From the NCBI GenBank assembly GCA_900554705.1, contig USIH01000008.1, positions 1-31,722 on the forward strand: a DNA stretch of 31,722 nt, read 5' to 3'. Source of the DNA: an uncultured Eubacteriales bacterium (GTDB lineage Bacteria; Bacillota; Clostridia; Oscillospirales; Oscillospiraceae). Both the position numbers and the translations under genes were made by a program. The notes below the pieces were generated by a model. That model did no database searches. It saw only the letters and a list, made by a program, of their open reading frames with translations, and was not told the origin of the DNA. Of the stretch, positions 7,269 through 14,722 are shown one piece after another; position 1 is the first letter of the stretch; each line of letters begins with the position of its first letter.

Positions 7269-8081
7269 ATGAAACAGTTTTTACGGCGCAATCTGGCCGC
7301 GCTGCTGGTGCTCGCGGTGCTGGCGGCGCTGACAACGATCGCAGCGCTGCGGCAGGAAGCGGCGCTGCCCGCAGGCTCTTGGGGCCTGAGCTTTCCGCAG
7401 GAGGGGGAGCCGCCGACCGGCAACACGGACAGCCGGACGCTGCGCTCCTATCAGGCCGCTTATTTAGGCGATACGTCGCAGCCGGTGATCTACTTGACCT
7501 TCGACGCGGGCTATGAAAACGGCTGCACGGCGCAGATCCTCGACGTGCTGAAAAAGCACGGCGTCAGCGCGACGTTTTTCCTTGTGGGCAACTATCTGGA
7601 GCGCAATCCGGAGCTGGTTCGGCGCATGGTCGCCGAGGGACACACCGTGGGGAACCATACCTATCATCACTGGGATATGTCCAAGATCGGTGACGAGGCG
7701 ACCTTCCGCGAGGAGCTGACGTCGCTTGAAACGCTCTACGAAAGCGTGACCGGTCAGAAAATGCAGAAGTATTACCGTCCCCCGCAGGGCATCTATTCCG
7801 AGGAAAACCTTCGCATGGCCAAGGAGATGGGATACCATACGGTCTTCTGGAGCCTTGCCTACGTCGACTGGCTCAATGATCAGCAGCCGACCTCGGAGCA
7901 GGCCTTTTCCAAGCTGATCGGCCGCATCCACAACGGCGCGGTCGTTCTGCTGCACAGCACGTCGAAGACCAACGCGACCATCCTTGATGAATTATTGACC
8001 CGCTGGGAGGAGCTGGGCTACCGCTTCGCGCCCATCAGTGAGCTGTTCGCCGAAGAAGAAAACGCTTCCACCGCCGGATAA
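7269..8081 (+). CDS. pdaA: PdaA-type polysaccharide deacetylase (muramic-delta-lactam synthesis)
   Basis: A 270-residue protein with an N-terminal signal/anchor helix (residues 8-27) and a NodB deacetylase domain at about 70-262. Visible motifs are TFDAGYENG (77-85; D79 is the expected catalytic base), the zinc-ligand pair H130 and H134 in HTVGNHTYHH, RPPQG (170-174), FWSLAYVDW (193-201) and LLHS (227-230). TFDxGYENG, FWS-VDW and LLH-S-x-N resemble Bacillus PdaA, which deacetylates muramic acid on the way to the delta-lactam of the spore cortex. Motif 1 has Ala where B. subtilis PdaA has Asn and other NodB proteins have Asp. The ATG at 7269 follows GAGGTGAGGCGG; a TTG at 7203 lies inside the promoter. 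It stands alone, convergent with the pyrophosphatase. Other polysaccharide deacetylases remain possible but fit less well. Confidence 0.87.
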   Translation: MKQFLRRNLAALLVLAVLAALTTIAALRQEAALPAGSWGLSFPQEGEPPTGNTDSRTLRSYQAAYLGDTSQPVIYLTFDAGYENGCTAQILDVLKKHGVSATFFLVGNYLERNPELVRRMVAEGHTVGNHTYHHWDMSKIGDEATFREELTSLETLYESVTGQKMQKYYRPPQGIYSEENLRMAKEMGYHTVFWSLAYVDWLNDQQPTSEQAFSKLIGRIHNGAVVLLHSTSKTNATILDELLTRWEELGYRFAPISELFAEEENASTAG

Positions 8082-8104
8082 GGGCGATGGAAGCGTTTCG
8101 TTTT
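8060..8104. terminator. Bidirectional terminator between pdaA and the pyrophosphatase gene
   Basis: AAACGCTTCCA (8060-8070) and TGGAAGCGTTT (8088-8098) form a perfect 11-bp stem with a 17-nt loop, followed on the plus strand by CG and TTTT. The left arm lies inside the last pdaA codons and the T run reaches the stop codon of the convergent gene, so one hairpin can serve both. Confidence 0.7.
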
Positions 8105-9719
8105 AGCCCCACATGGCGGACAGGGCGGGGATAATCTGCTTTTTTCGGGACATGACCTTCGGCAGGAACACTTCGTTGTTCCGTGCCTCGGAGGAGAAGG
8201 CCATGCGAATGGTGTCTTCGTCGCCGACATAGATCAGCTGCGTGCCTTCGCGCAGCACGTCCGTCAGCATCAGGAGCATCAGATCGTATTGACGCTCGCG
8301 CATGGTCTTTTTCATTTCTTCTAAGAACTCATTCTTGCGCTGTAGGATGTGCATGGAGTTGACGCAGGTGATCTGGCCGACGCCGAGATTGTGGCCGGCG
8401 ATGTGGAAGTCCTTGAAATCGGCGAAAAGCAGCGCCTTTGCGGTCTTGTCGTCCGACCAGGAGGCGGAGAAGATCTTCTGCCCCAGCTCTTCGAGCGATA
8501 CGTTGGCAATGCGCGCCATACGCTCTGCCATATTGCGGTCGCGCACGGTGCAGGTGGGGGACTTGAACATGACCGTGTCGGAGACGATCGCGGCGGCCAT
8601 CATGCCCGCCAGTTTTTCCGAGGGCATCAGCCCGCGCTCCTGATACATTCCGGCGATGATCGTCGTGGTGCTGCCGACCGGCTCGTTGCGGAAGTAGATC
8701 GGGTTGCCGGTTTGGATGTCGGCAAGGCGGTGATGGTCGATGATCTCCAAGATCTCTGCCTGCTCCAGCCCGGAAACGGATTGCGCGACCTCATTGTGGT
8801 CAACCAGAACGACGCGCTTGCGGCGCGGACGGATCAAATGGTAGCGCGAAAGCGTGCCGACAACGTGCTCATTTTCGTCCAGGATCGGGTAGCAGCGGTA
8901 GCGGCTCTTGAGCATTCCCTCGCGCACGTCGTCCACGTAGTCGTCCAGATGGAAGCACTCGAGATTTTCCGTGCGGCAGATGCGGCGGATGGGGAGCGAC
9001 TGATAGATCAGGCGCACCGCACGGTAGGCATCAAAGGGCGTGGAGATGATACAGGTATCGGTCGGCTCGCGGCGCAGCGCCTCGTCCACCTCCGCCTGAC
9101 AGACGATCACGCAGCGCACGCCGAGCGCAAGCGCGCGGTGCAGCATCTCCGGCTGGTCGCCGCAGACGACGATGCTGTCCTTGGCGGAGAAGAGCAGATT
9201 GTCGCAGCTCTGCGGCAGCGCGATGGTCACATTGCCCGTCAGGCTGTCGACCATATTGCCCGCTTCGTTGAGGAGCCTGCCTTCCAGCACGCTCAGGAGG
9301 TTGAACACGGGGATCTCCTCGATGTAAGGCCGCTCGATCGAGCGCATATCATAGGCGGCGATGTCACCGGCCGAGAGCATGCCAAAGAGCGTTCCGTCCT
9401 CATTGGTCACGGGAATGGCGGCAATGGAGCTGTCGGAGGACAGAACGGACCACGCGCGACTGACCGTGACGGCGGAGGAGAGCGCCGGCGGCGTGTCGTA
9501 GTCCAGATCGCGCACCTGTGTGCGAACGGTCTTGATCCATTGCGGCGCGGAGAAGCCAAAGCGGTCGAGAACAAGCTGCGTTTCGTCGCTGACGTGCCCC
9601 AAGCGCGCTGCCTGATATTGCCGGTCGCCCAGCGCGTTGCGCAGCGCGGCGTATGCCATGGCAGAAACGATGGAATCGGTGTCCGGATTTCGGTGTCCGG
9701 TAACGTATATCGTGTCCAT
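8103..9719 (-). CDS. ppaC: Family II (Mn/Co-dependent) inorganic pyrophosphatase with CBS and DRTGG regulatory domains
   Basis: A 538-residue protein. The N-terminal DHH half begins with GHRNPDTDSI (8-17), whose His and Asp residues bind metal. A regulatory insert of about residues 75-295 follows: CBS, DRTGG-like (DSLTGNVTIA onwards) and second CBS. Then come VDHNE (306-310), IDHH (327-330), SDT (380-382) and a C-terminal DHHA2 lobe with the substrate-binding SRKKQ (524-528). Plain PpaC is about 310 residues; the extra length is the insert, which marks the adenine-nucleotide-regulated CBS-PPase subfamily of Clostridia. It hydrolyses pyrophosphate from biosynthesis. The ATG at 9719 follows AAGGAGAGACCT; a longer in-frame start at 9821 lies upstream of the promoter. 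Monocistronic. Confidence 0.93.
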   Translation of the reverse strand: MDTIYVTGHRNPDTDSIVSAMAYAALRNALGDRQYQAARLGHVSDETQLVLDRFGFSAPQWIKTVRTQVRDLDYDTPPALSSAVTVSRAWSVLSSDSSIAAIPVTNEDGTLFGMLSAGDIAAYDMRSIERPYIEEIPVFNLLSVLEGRLLNEAGNMVDSLTGNVTIALPQSCDNLLFSAKDSIVVCGDQPEMLHRALALGVRCVIVCQAEVDEALRREPTDTCIISTPFDAYRAVRLIYQSLPIRRICRTENLECFHLDDYVDDVREGMLKSRYRCYPILDENEHVVGTLSRYHLIRPRRKRVVLVDHNEVAQSVSGLEQAEILEIIDHHRLADIQTGNPIYFRNEPVGSTTTIIAGMYQERGLMPSEKLAGMMAAAIVSDTVMFKSPTCTVRDRNMAERMARIANVSLEELGQKIFSASWSDDKTAKALLFADFKDFHIAGHNLGVGQITCVNSMHILQRKNEFLEEMKKTMRERQYDLMLLMLTDVLREGTQLIYVGDEDTIRMAFSSEARNNEVFLPKVMSRKKQIIPALSAMWG

Positions 9720-9747
9720 AGGTCTCTCCTTTTCTGGTGTTTCGTTT

Positions 9748-9776
9748 ATCGTAGCCTGTTTTTCCGATAAAGTCAA
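9748..9776 (-). promoter_or_regulatory. Promoter of the pyrophosphatase gene
   Basis: Minus strand TTGACT (9771-9776), 17-bp spacer, TACGAT (9748-9753), giving a leader of about 20 nt before the Shine-Dalgarno sequence. It excludes the longer reading-frame start at 9821. Confidence 0.65.
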
Positions 9777-9815
9777 CGCTTTTTTCCGTTTTGTCCCAAC
9801 GATCAAGGAAATGGC

Positions 9816-9844
9816 TTGCATTTTATGGTGACAAATGGTACAAT
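9816..9844 (+). promoter_or_regulatory. Promoter of the nucleotidyltransferase-AraC unit
   Basis: Plus strand TTGCAT (9816-9821), 17-bp spacer, TACAAT (9839-9844). It supports the start at 9877 rather than the in-frame ATG at 9835, which lies inside the promoter. Confidence 0.65.
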
Positions 9845-9876
9845 GGCGGTACTATACGGATAGGAAGTGCGGATTT

Positions 9877-10773
9877 ATGAAGGACCTCACATTGGTCGTT
9901 CTCGCGGCGGGGATGGGCAGCCGCTTCGGCGGACTGAAGCAGATGACGCCCGTCGATGAGCATGGCAACAGCATTCTCCACTACTCGATCTACGACGCCT
10001 GTCAGGCGGGCTTTACCAAGGTGGTCTTTGTCATCAAAAAGTCCATCGAGGAGGACTTCCGGCAGATCACGAAGAAGCTGGAGCGCCACATAGAGACGGC
10101 CTATGTTTTTCAGGAAGTCGATATGCTTCCGGCGGGCTTCCGCGCGCCGGAGGGACGCACCAAGCCGTGGGGCACGGGGCACGCCGTGCTGTGCGCCAAG
10201 GAGCAGGTGCAGGGCGACTTCGTTGTGATCAATTCCGACGATTTTTACGGCCGCGGTGCTTACCTTGCCATCGCGGACTATCTGCGTCGGCCGCACGAGG
10301 ATCATGCCTACGCGATGGTGGGCTATCTGCTCAAAAACGCACTGACGGAGAACGGCTCCGTCGCGCGCGGCGTCTGCAAGGTGGAAGACGGCCTCCTGAG
10401 CGACGTGGTGGAGCGCACACATATCGAAAAGCGACCCGATGGCGCGGCGTTTACCGAGGATGGCGTCCATTTTACGCCGCTGGACGACCGCACGATCGTT
10501 TCCATGAATTTCTGGGGCTACGGCAGGAGCATGATGGACGAGCTGGAGCGCCTGTTCCCGTTCTACCTCGGCGGCATTCTGCGGGAGAACCCCATGAAGG
10601 GCGAGTTTTACCTCCCCTTTGCGACCAACCGGCTCATTCAGGACGGCACGGCGTCCGTTCGTGTGCTCGAGACGCAGGAGCAGTGGTACGGCGTGACCTA
10701 TCGCGAGGATCTGCCCAACGTGAAGGAAGCGATCGCCGCGCTGCACCGCTATCCGCCGGTTCTCTTCGACTGA
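9877..10773 (+). CDS. Nucleotidyltransferase (NTP_transferase family)
   Basis: A 298-residue Rossmann-type enzyme. It starts with the nucleotide-binding signature LAAGMGSRFGGLKQMTPV (residues 9-26). PWGTGHAVLC (97-106) and NSDDFYG (119-125), the metal-binding acidic step, follow. These are the hallmarks of sugar-1-phosphate and choline/sugar nucleotidyltransferases, which join a sugar or alcohol phosphate to an NTP with release of pyrophosphate. The substrate cannot be told. It lacks the C-terminal hexapeptide repeat of GlmU and is longer than IspD. AGGAAG lies 9 nt before the ATG. The AraC gene follows after 16 nt, so the two are probably co-transcribed, suggesting regulation by a sugar-type ligand. 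A divergent pyrophosphatase next door fits chemically but may be coincidence. Confidence 0.8.
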   Translation: MKDLTLVVLAAGMGSRFGGLKQMTPVDEHGNSILHYSIYDACQAGFTKVVFVIKKSIEEDFRQITKKLERHIETAYVFQEVDMLPAGFRAPEGRTKPWGTGHAVLCAKEQVQGDFVVINSDDFYGRGAYLAIADYLRRPHEDHAYAMVGYLLKNALTENGSVARGVCKVEDGLLSDVVERTHIEKRPDGAAFTEDGVHFTPLDDRTIVSMNFWGYGRSMMDELERLFPFYLGGILRENPMKGEFYLPFATNRLIQDGTASVRVLETQEQWYGVTYREDLPNVKEAIAALHRYPPVLFD

Positions 10774-10789
10774 CACGGAGGTATCTGCC

Positions 10790-11956
10790 TTGATCGAAAA
10801 CTTAAACAAACAGTCCTTTGCCGGCTGCGGAACGATCCTGCGCGAAAGCCAGATCGACCGCCAGTTCCCGCATGGGGACGGCTGGGCGGAGACGGTGCGG
10901 AGCTATACGCAGCGCGATTTGAGCTTTGTGCGCGGCAGCGCAGCCGTTTACCTGAACTTTGAGACGGGCATGACGGTGCTTGCTGTCCGTAGGGAGAGCA
11001 AAACGCGGTATTTCTATCTAGACAAGCCGGTCTGCCTGCCGAAGGGCACGGAATTTGCCATCGTGCCCTATCAGGAGGAGTGCTCCGTGCGCATGACGAT
11101 GGAGCAGGGCGCGACGCTGGAAGAGACCGCCCCGTTCGACGGTGCGGCGGATCTGAAGATCACCGACCGGCTGCGTCTGGGCGAGATCTACACGCTGTTT
11201 TACCGCGAGGAGGAGTGCGGCTTTCTTTTCAAGGGCGAGGAGCACTCCATGTATGAGCTGACATATGTGGATCGCGGCCAGCTGCACTGCGTGGTGGACG
11301 GCAACGCAGTGGAGCTGCGGCAGGGACAACTGATGATCTTCACGCCGAACCAGTGGCATATGCAGTATACGGAGTTGAGCGTTTCGGCGCGCTTTCTGAC
11401 GGTGACGTTCGACCTGGAGGGCGATCTGCCGCTGAACATCGGCAACCGCGTCTTTGAGCTGTCTTCTACGGAGGCGGTCTTCCTCAAGCAGATCCTCCAC
11501 GAGTGGGAAACGGCGGACCCTTACAGCGGCGACGCGATCCGCAGCAACCTCAAGCTGCTGCTATTGTCGGTGCTGCGCGATGTGCGCGGGGCAAAAAAGC
11601 GGCTCAAGACACCGGTGGCGCTGCGCAACGACAATCTCATCGTCAGCCGCACGCTGCAATACATTGCCGACCATGTCTATGACAAGCTGTCGGTTGATAT
11701 CGTGGCGCGGGAGGTCGGCGTGAGCGCTTCGCACATGACGGCGCTGTTCCATCGGCAGATGCAGATCTCACCCGGCGAATACATCCGCCGCGTCAAGCTC
11801 GAGGAGAGCAAGTGCCTGATCCGCGAGGGGAAAATGAACGTTTCTCAGATCGCGGCCGCGCTGAACTATTCCACCATCCACCATTTTTCGCGCCAGTTCA
11901 AGGACAATTTCGGCATATCGCCGACGGAATACGCAAAATCCATCCATGCGGAGTAA
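10790..11956 (+). CDS. AraC-family transcriptional regulator with long N-terminal cupin region
   Basis: A 388-residue regulator. The C-terminal double HTH lies at about 290-384: LSVDIVAREVGVSASHMTAL is the first HTH, and MNVSQIAAALNYSTIHHFSR with DNFGISPTEY is the second, family-defining one. The central part (about 135-240) is a cupin: HSMYELTYVDRGQLHCVVDG, then GQLMIFTPNQWH. The first 130 residues are an additional beta-rich domain that may be a second, degenerate cupin; typical AraC proteins are about 290 residues. Translation probably starts at TTG 10790, which has GGAGGT 7 nt upstream and no ATG nearby. It ends before a 16-bp hairpin. The ligand is unknown, and control of the upstream gene is only inferred. 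Confidence 0.87.
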   Translation: MIENLNKQSFAGCGTILRESQIDRQFPHGDGWAETVRSYTQRDLSFVRGSAAVYLNFETGMTVLAVRRESKTRYFYLDKPVCLPKGTEFAIVPYQEECSVRMTMEQGATLEETAPFDGAADLKITDRLRLGEIYTLFYREEECGFLFKGEEHSMYELTYVDRGQLHCVVDGNAVELRQGQLMIFTPNQWHMQYTELSVSARFLTVTFDLEGDLPLNIGNRVFELSSTEAVFLKQILHEWETADPYSGDAIRSNLKLLLLSVLRDVRGAKKRLKTPVALRNDNLIVSRTLQYIADHVYDKLSVDIVAREVGVSASHMTALFHRQMQISPGEYIRRVKLEESKCLIREGKMNVSQIAAALNYSTIHHFSRQFKDNFGISPTEYAKSIHAE

Positions 11957-11960
11957 CGCA

Positions 11961-11997
11961 AACGGGGCGGCCTCTTTCTTTAAGAGGCCGCCCCGTT
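11961..11997. terminator. Hairpin between the convergent AraC and zinc-ribbon genes
   Basis: A perfect 16-bp stem, AACGGGGCGGCCTCTT (11961-11976) with its complement at 11982-11997, closes a 5-nt loop. It starts 4 nt after the AraC stop and ends 3 nt before the stop of the opposite gene. The T tracts on both sides are very short, so termination efficiency is uncertain, but stem strength and position argue for a shared terminator. Confidence 0.7.
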
Positions 11998-12000
11998 GTG

Positions 12001-12189
12001 CTATGTCCGGCGGAGAAAGATCTCTCCGCAGCGTTTGCAGGTGACTTTGCTCTGCCCGAGGCCGACCGGCACGGATTGCACGGCGCGGCAGGCAGGGCAG
12101 CGGTACAGGCGCTTCTGCGCGCCGTAGCGAAGGCGGCGGCCGATGCGCTCACGCCGACGCCCCCAAAAATCACGGAAGCGCTCTCTCAT
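12001..12189 (-). CDS. Small zinc-ribbon protein
   Basis: A 62-residue very basic protein. The first 28 residues are dominated by Arg (MRERFRDFWGRRRERIGRRL). A four-Cys zinc ribbon follows: C31-PA-C34 and C51-KR-C54. The ATG overlaps the pgsA stop as ATGA, so it should be translated by coupling to the phosphatidyltransferase gene. The Cys pairs and the RCPACRAVQSVPVG and VTCKRCG contexts are typical of small bacterial zinc ribbons, some of which bind RNA or partner proteins. I cannot assign a function. The longer frame starting at 12498 in the same phase is a shadow of pgsA. Confidence 0.72.
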   Translation of the reverse strand: MRERFRDFWGRRRERIGRRLRYGAQKRLYRCPACRAVQSVPVGLGQSKVTCKRCGEIFLRRT

Positions 12190-12782
12190 GACGCCTCGTG
12201 AGCGTTGCCGCCGCGCGCCTCCCGAATGATCGCCGTAAAGCGAATGAAGTACATGGTGAAGGACAGCAGGATCAGTCCCGCAATGAGCAGCGCGTCGCAC
12301 AGAACGAAGGCGGCAGGCGCTTTCCAGATAAGCAGCAGCCCCATCGAGAGATAGATGACGACGGTGCAGAGTTTGCCGTACCAGCCCGCGCTGTAGACCT
12401 TGCCGGTGGTGTGGCGGGCAATGAGGGAGAGAATGCCGATGGAGATCTCCTTGAGCGCGAGCACGCCGATCAGCCAGAGATGCTCCCGCATAAGGCACAG
12501 GAGCATGGCCGCCTGTGTCAGCTTATCGGCGATCGGATCGATCGCCTTGCCAAAGTCGGAAACAAGGTGGAAGGTGCGTGCGATCCAGCCGTCGATCACG
12601 TCGGTCGCGCCGGACAGGATCAGCGTGCCGAAGGCCCACCAGTAGTGCCCGCCGTCGTAGAGCCAGACAATGACCGGAATTAAAAGGAGTCGGAAAAAAC
12701 TTAAAAGATTGGGCAGTGTGAAGATTCGGTCTGTATCAGAATAACGCGCATCTTCAATCGCCTTTCGCTCGTTTTCGCTCAT
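12186..12782 (-). CDS. pgsA: CDP-alcohol phosphatidyltransferase, PgsA-like
   Basis: A 198-residue membrane protein with the complete CDP-alcohol phosphatidyltransferase motif D61-x2-D64-G65-x2-A68-R69-x8-G78-x3-D82-x3-D86. The motif follows the first helices (NLLSFFRLLLIPVIVW) and precedes several further TM segments. The NLLSFxRLLLIPV opening is typical of phosphatidylglycerophosphate synthases, which convert CDP-diacylglycerol and glycerol-3-phosphate to PGP; cardiolipin-type members share the motif, so substrate is likely but not proven. AAGGAGG lies 8 nt before the ATG. It is divergent from the two-component system at 12917 and overlaps the zinc-ribbon gene downstream. Confidence 0.85.
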   Translation of the reverse strand: MSENERKAIEDARYSDTDRIFTLPNLLSFFRLLLIPVIVWLYDGGHYWWAFGTLILSGATDVIDGWIARTFHLVSDFGKAIDPIADKLTQAAMLLCLMREHLWLIGVLALKEISIGILSLIARHTTGKVYSAGWYGKLCTVVIYLSMGLLLIWKAPAAFVLCDALLIAGLILLSFTMYFIRFTAIIREARGGNAHEAS

Positions 12783-12813
12783 GGGATAACCTCCTTACCT
12801 GTTTCTACCTCTT

Positions 12814-12844
12814 AGTATAGACAGAAATATCAACTCAACATCAA
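12814..12844 (-). promoter_or_regulatory. Possible pgsA promoter
   Basis: Minus strand TATACT (12814-12819) is a good -10. The best -35 is TTGATG (12839-12844) at a 19-bp spacing, longer than ideal. It lies within three TCAAC repeats (plus-strand reading), so activator dependence is possible. Confidence 0.4.
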
Positions 12845-12845
12845 C
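12830..12845. repeat. Three TCAAC direct repeats between pgsA and the two-component system
   Basis: TCAAC occurs at 12830-12834, 12835-12839 and 12841-12845, giving one tandem pair and a third copy 1 nt later. They lie about 40 bp upstream of the TATAAT (12885-12890) of the response-regulator gene, which lacks a recognisable -35, and overlap the pgsA promoter region. Short direct repeats are typical binding sites for OmpR/PhoB-type regulators. Confidence 0.45.
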
Positions 12846-12884
12846 TGGAAGCGAAAAAGGGATGAATTTTTTTCGTTTTCATGC

Positions 12885-12890
12885 TATAAT
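12885..12890 (+). promoter_or_regulatory. -10 element of the first two-component operon
   Basis: A perfect TATAAT lies 26 nt before the response-regulator ATG. At 17 bp upstream there is only a T-rich stretch without a TTGACA-like box, which suggests an activated promoter. Confidence 0.5.
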
Positions 12891-12916
12891 GGGAGCGGAC
12901 GAAAGGGGGGACGGTC

Positions 12917-13591
12917 ATGTTTCGGATCTTGGTCGCGGAGGACGATAACGAACTGCGGCAGCTGTTTTGCCGTGTACTGACGCGCAGCGGCTTTACCGCC
13001 ATCGGTGTGTCCGACGGCACGGAAGCGCTCGAAGCGCTGGAGCACGGACAGATAGACCTGCTGGTCTCCGACATCATGATGCCGCGCATGGACGGCTACG
13101 CGCTGGCGCGTGAGCTGCGCGAGGCGGGCTATCAGTTGCCGATCCTGATGATCACAGCGCGCGATGAATTTCGGGATATGCAGACCGGCTTCCAGTCCGG
13201 CGCGGACGATTATATGGTAAAACCCGTCAACGTCAGCGAGCTTGTGCTGCGCGTGCACGCGCTGCTGCGCCGCGCGCGCATGGTCGCGGAGCGGCATCTG
13301 ACTGTCGGCGGGACGACGCTTAGCTATGACGCGCTGACCGTGAGCGATGCGAGCGGGCAGTGGCCGCTGCCGCAGAAGGAATTTTTGCTGCTCTATAAGC
13401 TCCTTTCTTATCCCGAGCAGATCTTCACAAGGCAGCAGCTGATGGACGAAATTTGGGGCTACGACACGCAGACGGACGCGCGCACGGTAGACGTGCACAT
13501 CAATCGTCTGCGCGACCGCTTCCGAAACAACAAGGATTTTGAGATCATCACGGTGCGCGGCATCGGCTACAAGGCGGTGAAACACGAATGA
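12917..13591 (+). CDS. OmpR/PhoB-family response regulator
   Basis: A 224-residue regulator. The receiver domain (1-118) has the acidic pair D9-D10, phospho-acceptor D52 in VSDIMMPRMDG, T80 and K102 in VKPV. A winged-helix DNA-binding domain follows at about 128-222, with LPQKEFLLLYKLL, the transactivation loop IFTRQQLMDEIWG, the recognition helix DARTVDVHINRLRDRF and the wing VRGIGYKAV. A strong GGGGGG Shine-Dalgarno region precedes the ATG. Its stop overlaps the kinase start as ATGA, so the pair is coupled. It is probably phosphorylated by the next gene. Targets are unknown, but the TCAAC repeats upstream suggest autoregulation and perhaps control of pgsA. Confidence 0.93.
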   Translation: MFRILVAEDDNELRQLFCRVLTRSGFTAIGVSDGTEALEALEHGQIDLLVSDIMMPRMDGYALARELREAGYQLPILMITARDEFRDMQTGFQSGADDYMVKPVNVSELVLRVHALLRRARMVAERHLTVGGTTLSYDALTVSDASGQWPLPQKEFLLLYKLLSYPEQIFTRQQLMDEIWGYDTQTDARTVDVHINRLRDRFRNNKDFEIITVRGIGYKAVKHE

Positions 13592-14616
13592 AGGGCAAGT
13601 ATTCTCTCCGAATGCGCAGCTATTATATGCTCATCGTGTTTTTTGTCGTCCTCTTCTGCGTGGGGACGGCCTGCGGCGGGCTGATCCTGTTACGCTATCT
13701 CGGCAGGGTGAACTCCCTGAGCGTGCCGCTGCTGCTCTCGCTTCTGTCCGTGGTGCTCACGAGCAGCATCCTCCTGTCCACCTTCATCGGCAGGCGGACG
13801 GTCACGCCCATGGTCAAGCTCAGCAATGCCTCCAAAGAGGTCGCGAAGGGCAATTTTAACGTCACTGTCAGCGATTCGAGCAAGCTGGAGGAAGTGCAGA
13901 CGACGTTTCGTAATTTTAACGCCATGGTGCGGGAGCTGAACAGCACGGTGGCGCTGGGAAATGACTTTGTGGCCAACGTTTCGCACGAGTTTAAGACGCC
14001 CCTGACGGCAATCAGCGGCTATGCGGAGCTGCTGCGCACGCCGGATCTGACACAAGAGGAGCGGGAGGAATACTTGGAGCGGATCATCGGCAACACAGAG
14101 CGCCTGTCGGTCTTGATCGGCAACATCCTTGCCCTTTCCAAAATCGAAAGCCGCTCCATTTCCGAGGAATGCGCGACCTTCCGCTTAGACGAGCAGCTGC
14201 GACAGACCGTCGTGCAGACCGAGCCGCAGTGGCAAAAAAAGGAGCTGCGCCTCCACGCGCAGCTGGACGCCGTGCAGATACGCGGCTGCGAGGCGCTGTT
14301 GCGTCAGGTCTGGGAGAACCTGCTGGGAAACGCCATCAAGTTCAGCCCGCAGGGCGGCAGCATCACGCTTCGCCTGCTGGAGCAAACGGAGTGTGTGGTC
14401 GTCAGCGTGAGCGACGAGGGCTGTGGCATGACGCCGGAGGTTCGCGCGCATATATTTGAAAAGTTCTATCAGGGGGACACATCCCACCGCGTGGAGGGAA
14501 ACGGGCTGGGACTTGCGCTGGTCAAGCGCATCGTGGAGCTGTCCGACGGCGTGATCGAGGTGGAGAGCGAGCCGGAGCACGGCGCGACCTTCCGCGTGAT
14601 CCTCCCAAAGAAATAG
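13588..14616 (+). CDS. Sensor histidine kinase with very short extracytoplasmic loop
   Basis: A 342-residue kinase. There are two TM helices at about 12-36 and 47-68 with only about 10 residues between them. HAMP follows at about 69-120. HisKA has H133 in NVSHEFKTPL. HATPase has an N-box near WENLLGNAIKFS (N244, N248), G1 DEGCGM (276-281) and G2 GNGLGLAL (304-311). Kinases with almost no outer loop are grouped as intramembrane-sensing; those of Firmicutes often answer to cell-envelope stress, sometimes with an ABC exporter as the true sensor. Here no exporter is in the operon, although the MarR-ABC cassette follows. Coupled to the response regulator by an ATGA overlap. Confidence 0.92.
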   Translation: MKGKYSLRMRSYYMLIVFFVVLFCVGTACGGLILLRYLGRVNSLSVPLLLSLLSVVLTSSILLSTFIGRRTVTPMVKLSNASKEVAKGNFNVTVSDSSKLEEVQTTFRNFNAMVRELNSTVALGNDFVANVSHEFKTPLTAISGYAELLRTPDLTQEEREEYLERIIGNTERLSVLIGNILALSKIESRSISEECATFRLDEQLRQTVVQTEPQWQKKELRLHAQLDAVQIRGCEALLRQVWENLLGNAIKFSPQGGSITLRLLEQTECVVVSVSDEGCGMTPEVRAHIFEKFYQGDTSHRVEGNGLGLALVKRIVELSDGVIEVESEPEHGATFRVILPKK

Positions 14617-14664
14617 AAACAAAAGCGGCGGCAAACGGAAGCGTTTGCCGCCGTTCCTGTTTCG
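14616..14664 (+). terminator. Terminator after the first two-component system
   Basis: CGGCGGCAAACG (14626-14637), a GAAG loop and CGTTTGCCGCCG (14642-14653) form a perfect 12-bp stem right after the stop codon. An outer GAAACA/TGTTTC pair (14616-14621, 14659-14664) could extend it. The T tract is interrupted, so efficiency is uncertain. Confidence 0.7.
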
Positions 14665-14673
14665 GACGTTTCC

Positions 14674-14687
14674 AATTGTTTACAATT
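14674..14687. promoter_or_regulatory. Candidate upstream operator for the MarR-type regulator
   Basis: AATTGT-TT-ACAATT is a 6-bp inverted repeat placed 7 bp upstream of the -35 box. ATTGT/ACAAT half-sites are common in MarR-family operators. A related TTGTACAA palindrome lies over the -10 region (14714-14721). Confidence 0.45.
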
Positions 14688-14693
14688 TATCCA

Positions 14694-14722
14694 TTGACAT
14701 TTCGCTTGCGAGTTTGTACAAT
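14694..14722 (+). promoter_or_regulatory. Promoter of the marR-ABC operon
   Basis: A consensus TTGACA (14694-14699), 17-bp spacer and TACAAT (14717-14722). It is strong by sequence, as expected for a repressor-controlled promoter. It rules out the longer MarR reading-frame start at 14676, which would lie upstream of it. Confidence 0.8.

Noticed and set aside
8349..9770. Plus-strand frame of 473 codons opposite the pyrophosphatase gene
   Set aside because: Antisense shadow of a recognisable family II pyrophosphatase; biased composition and no family motif.
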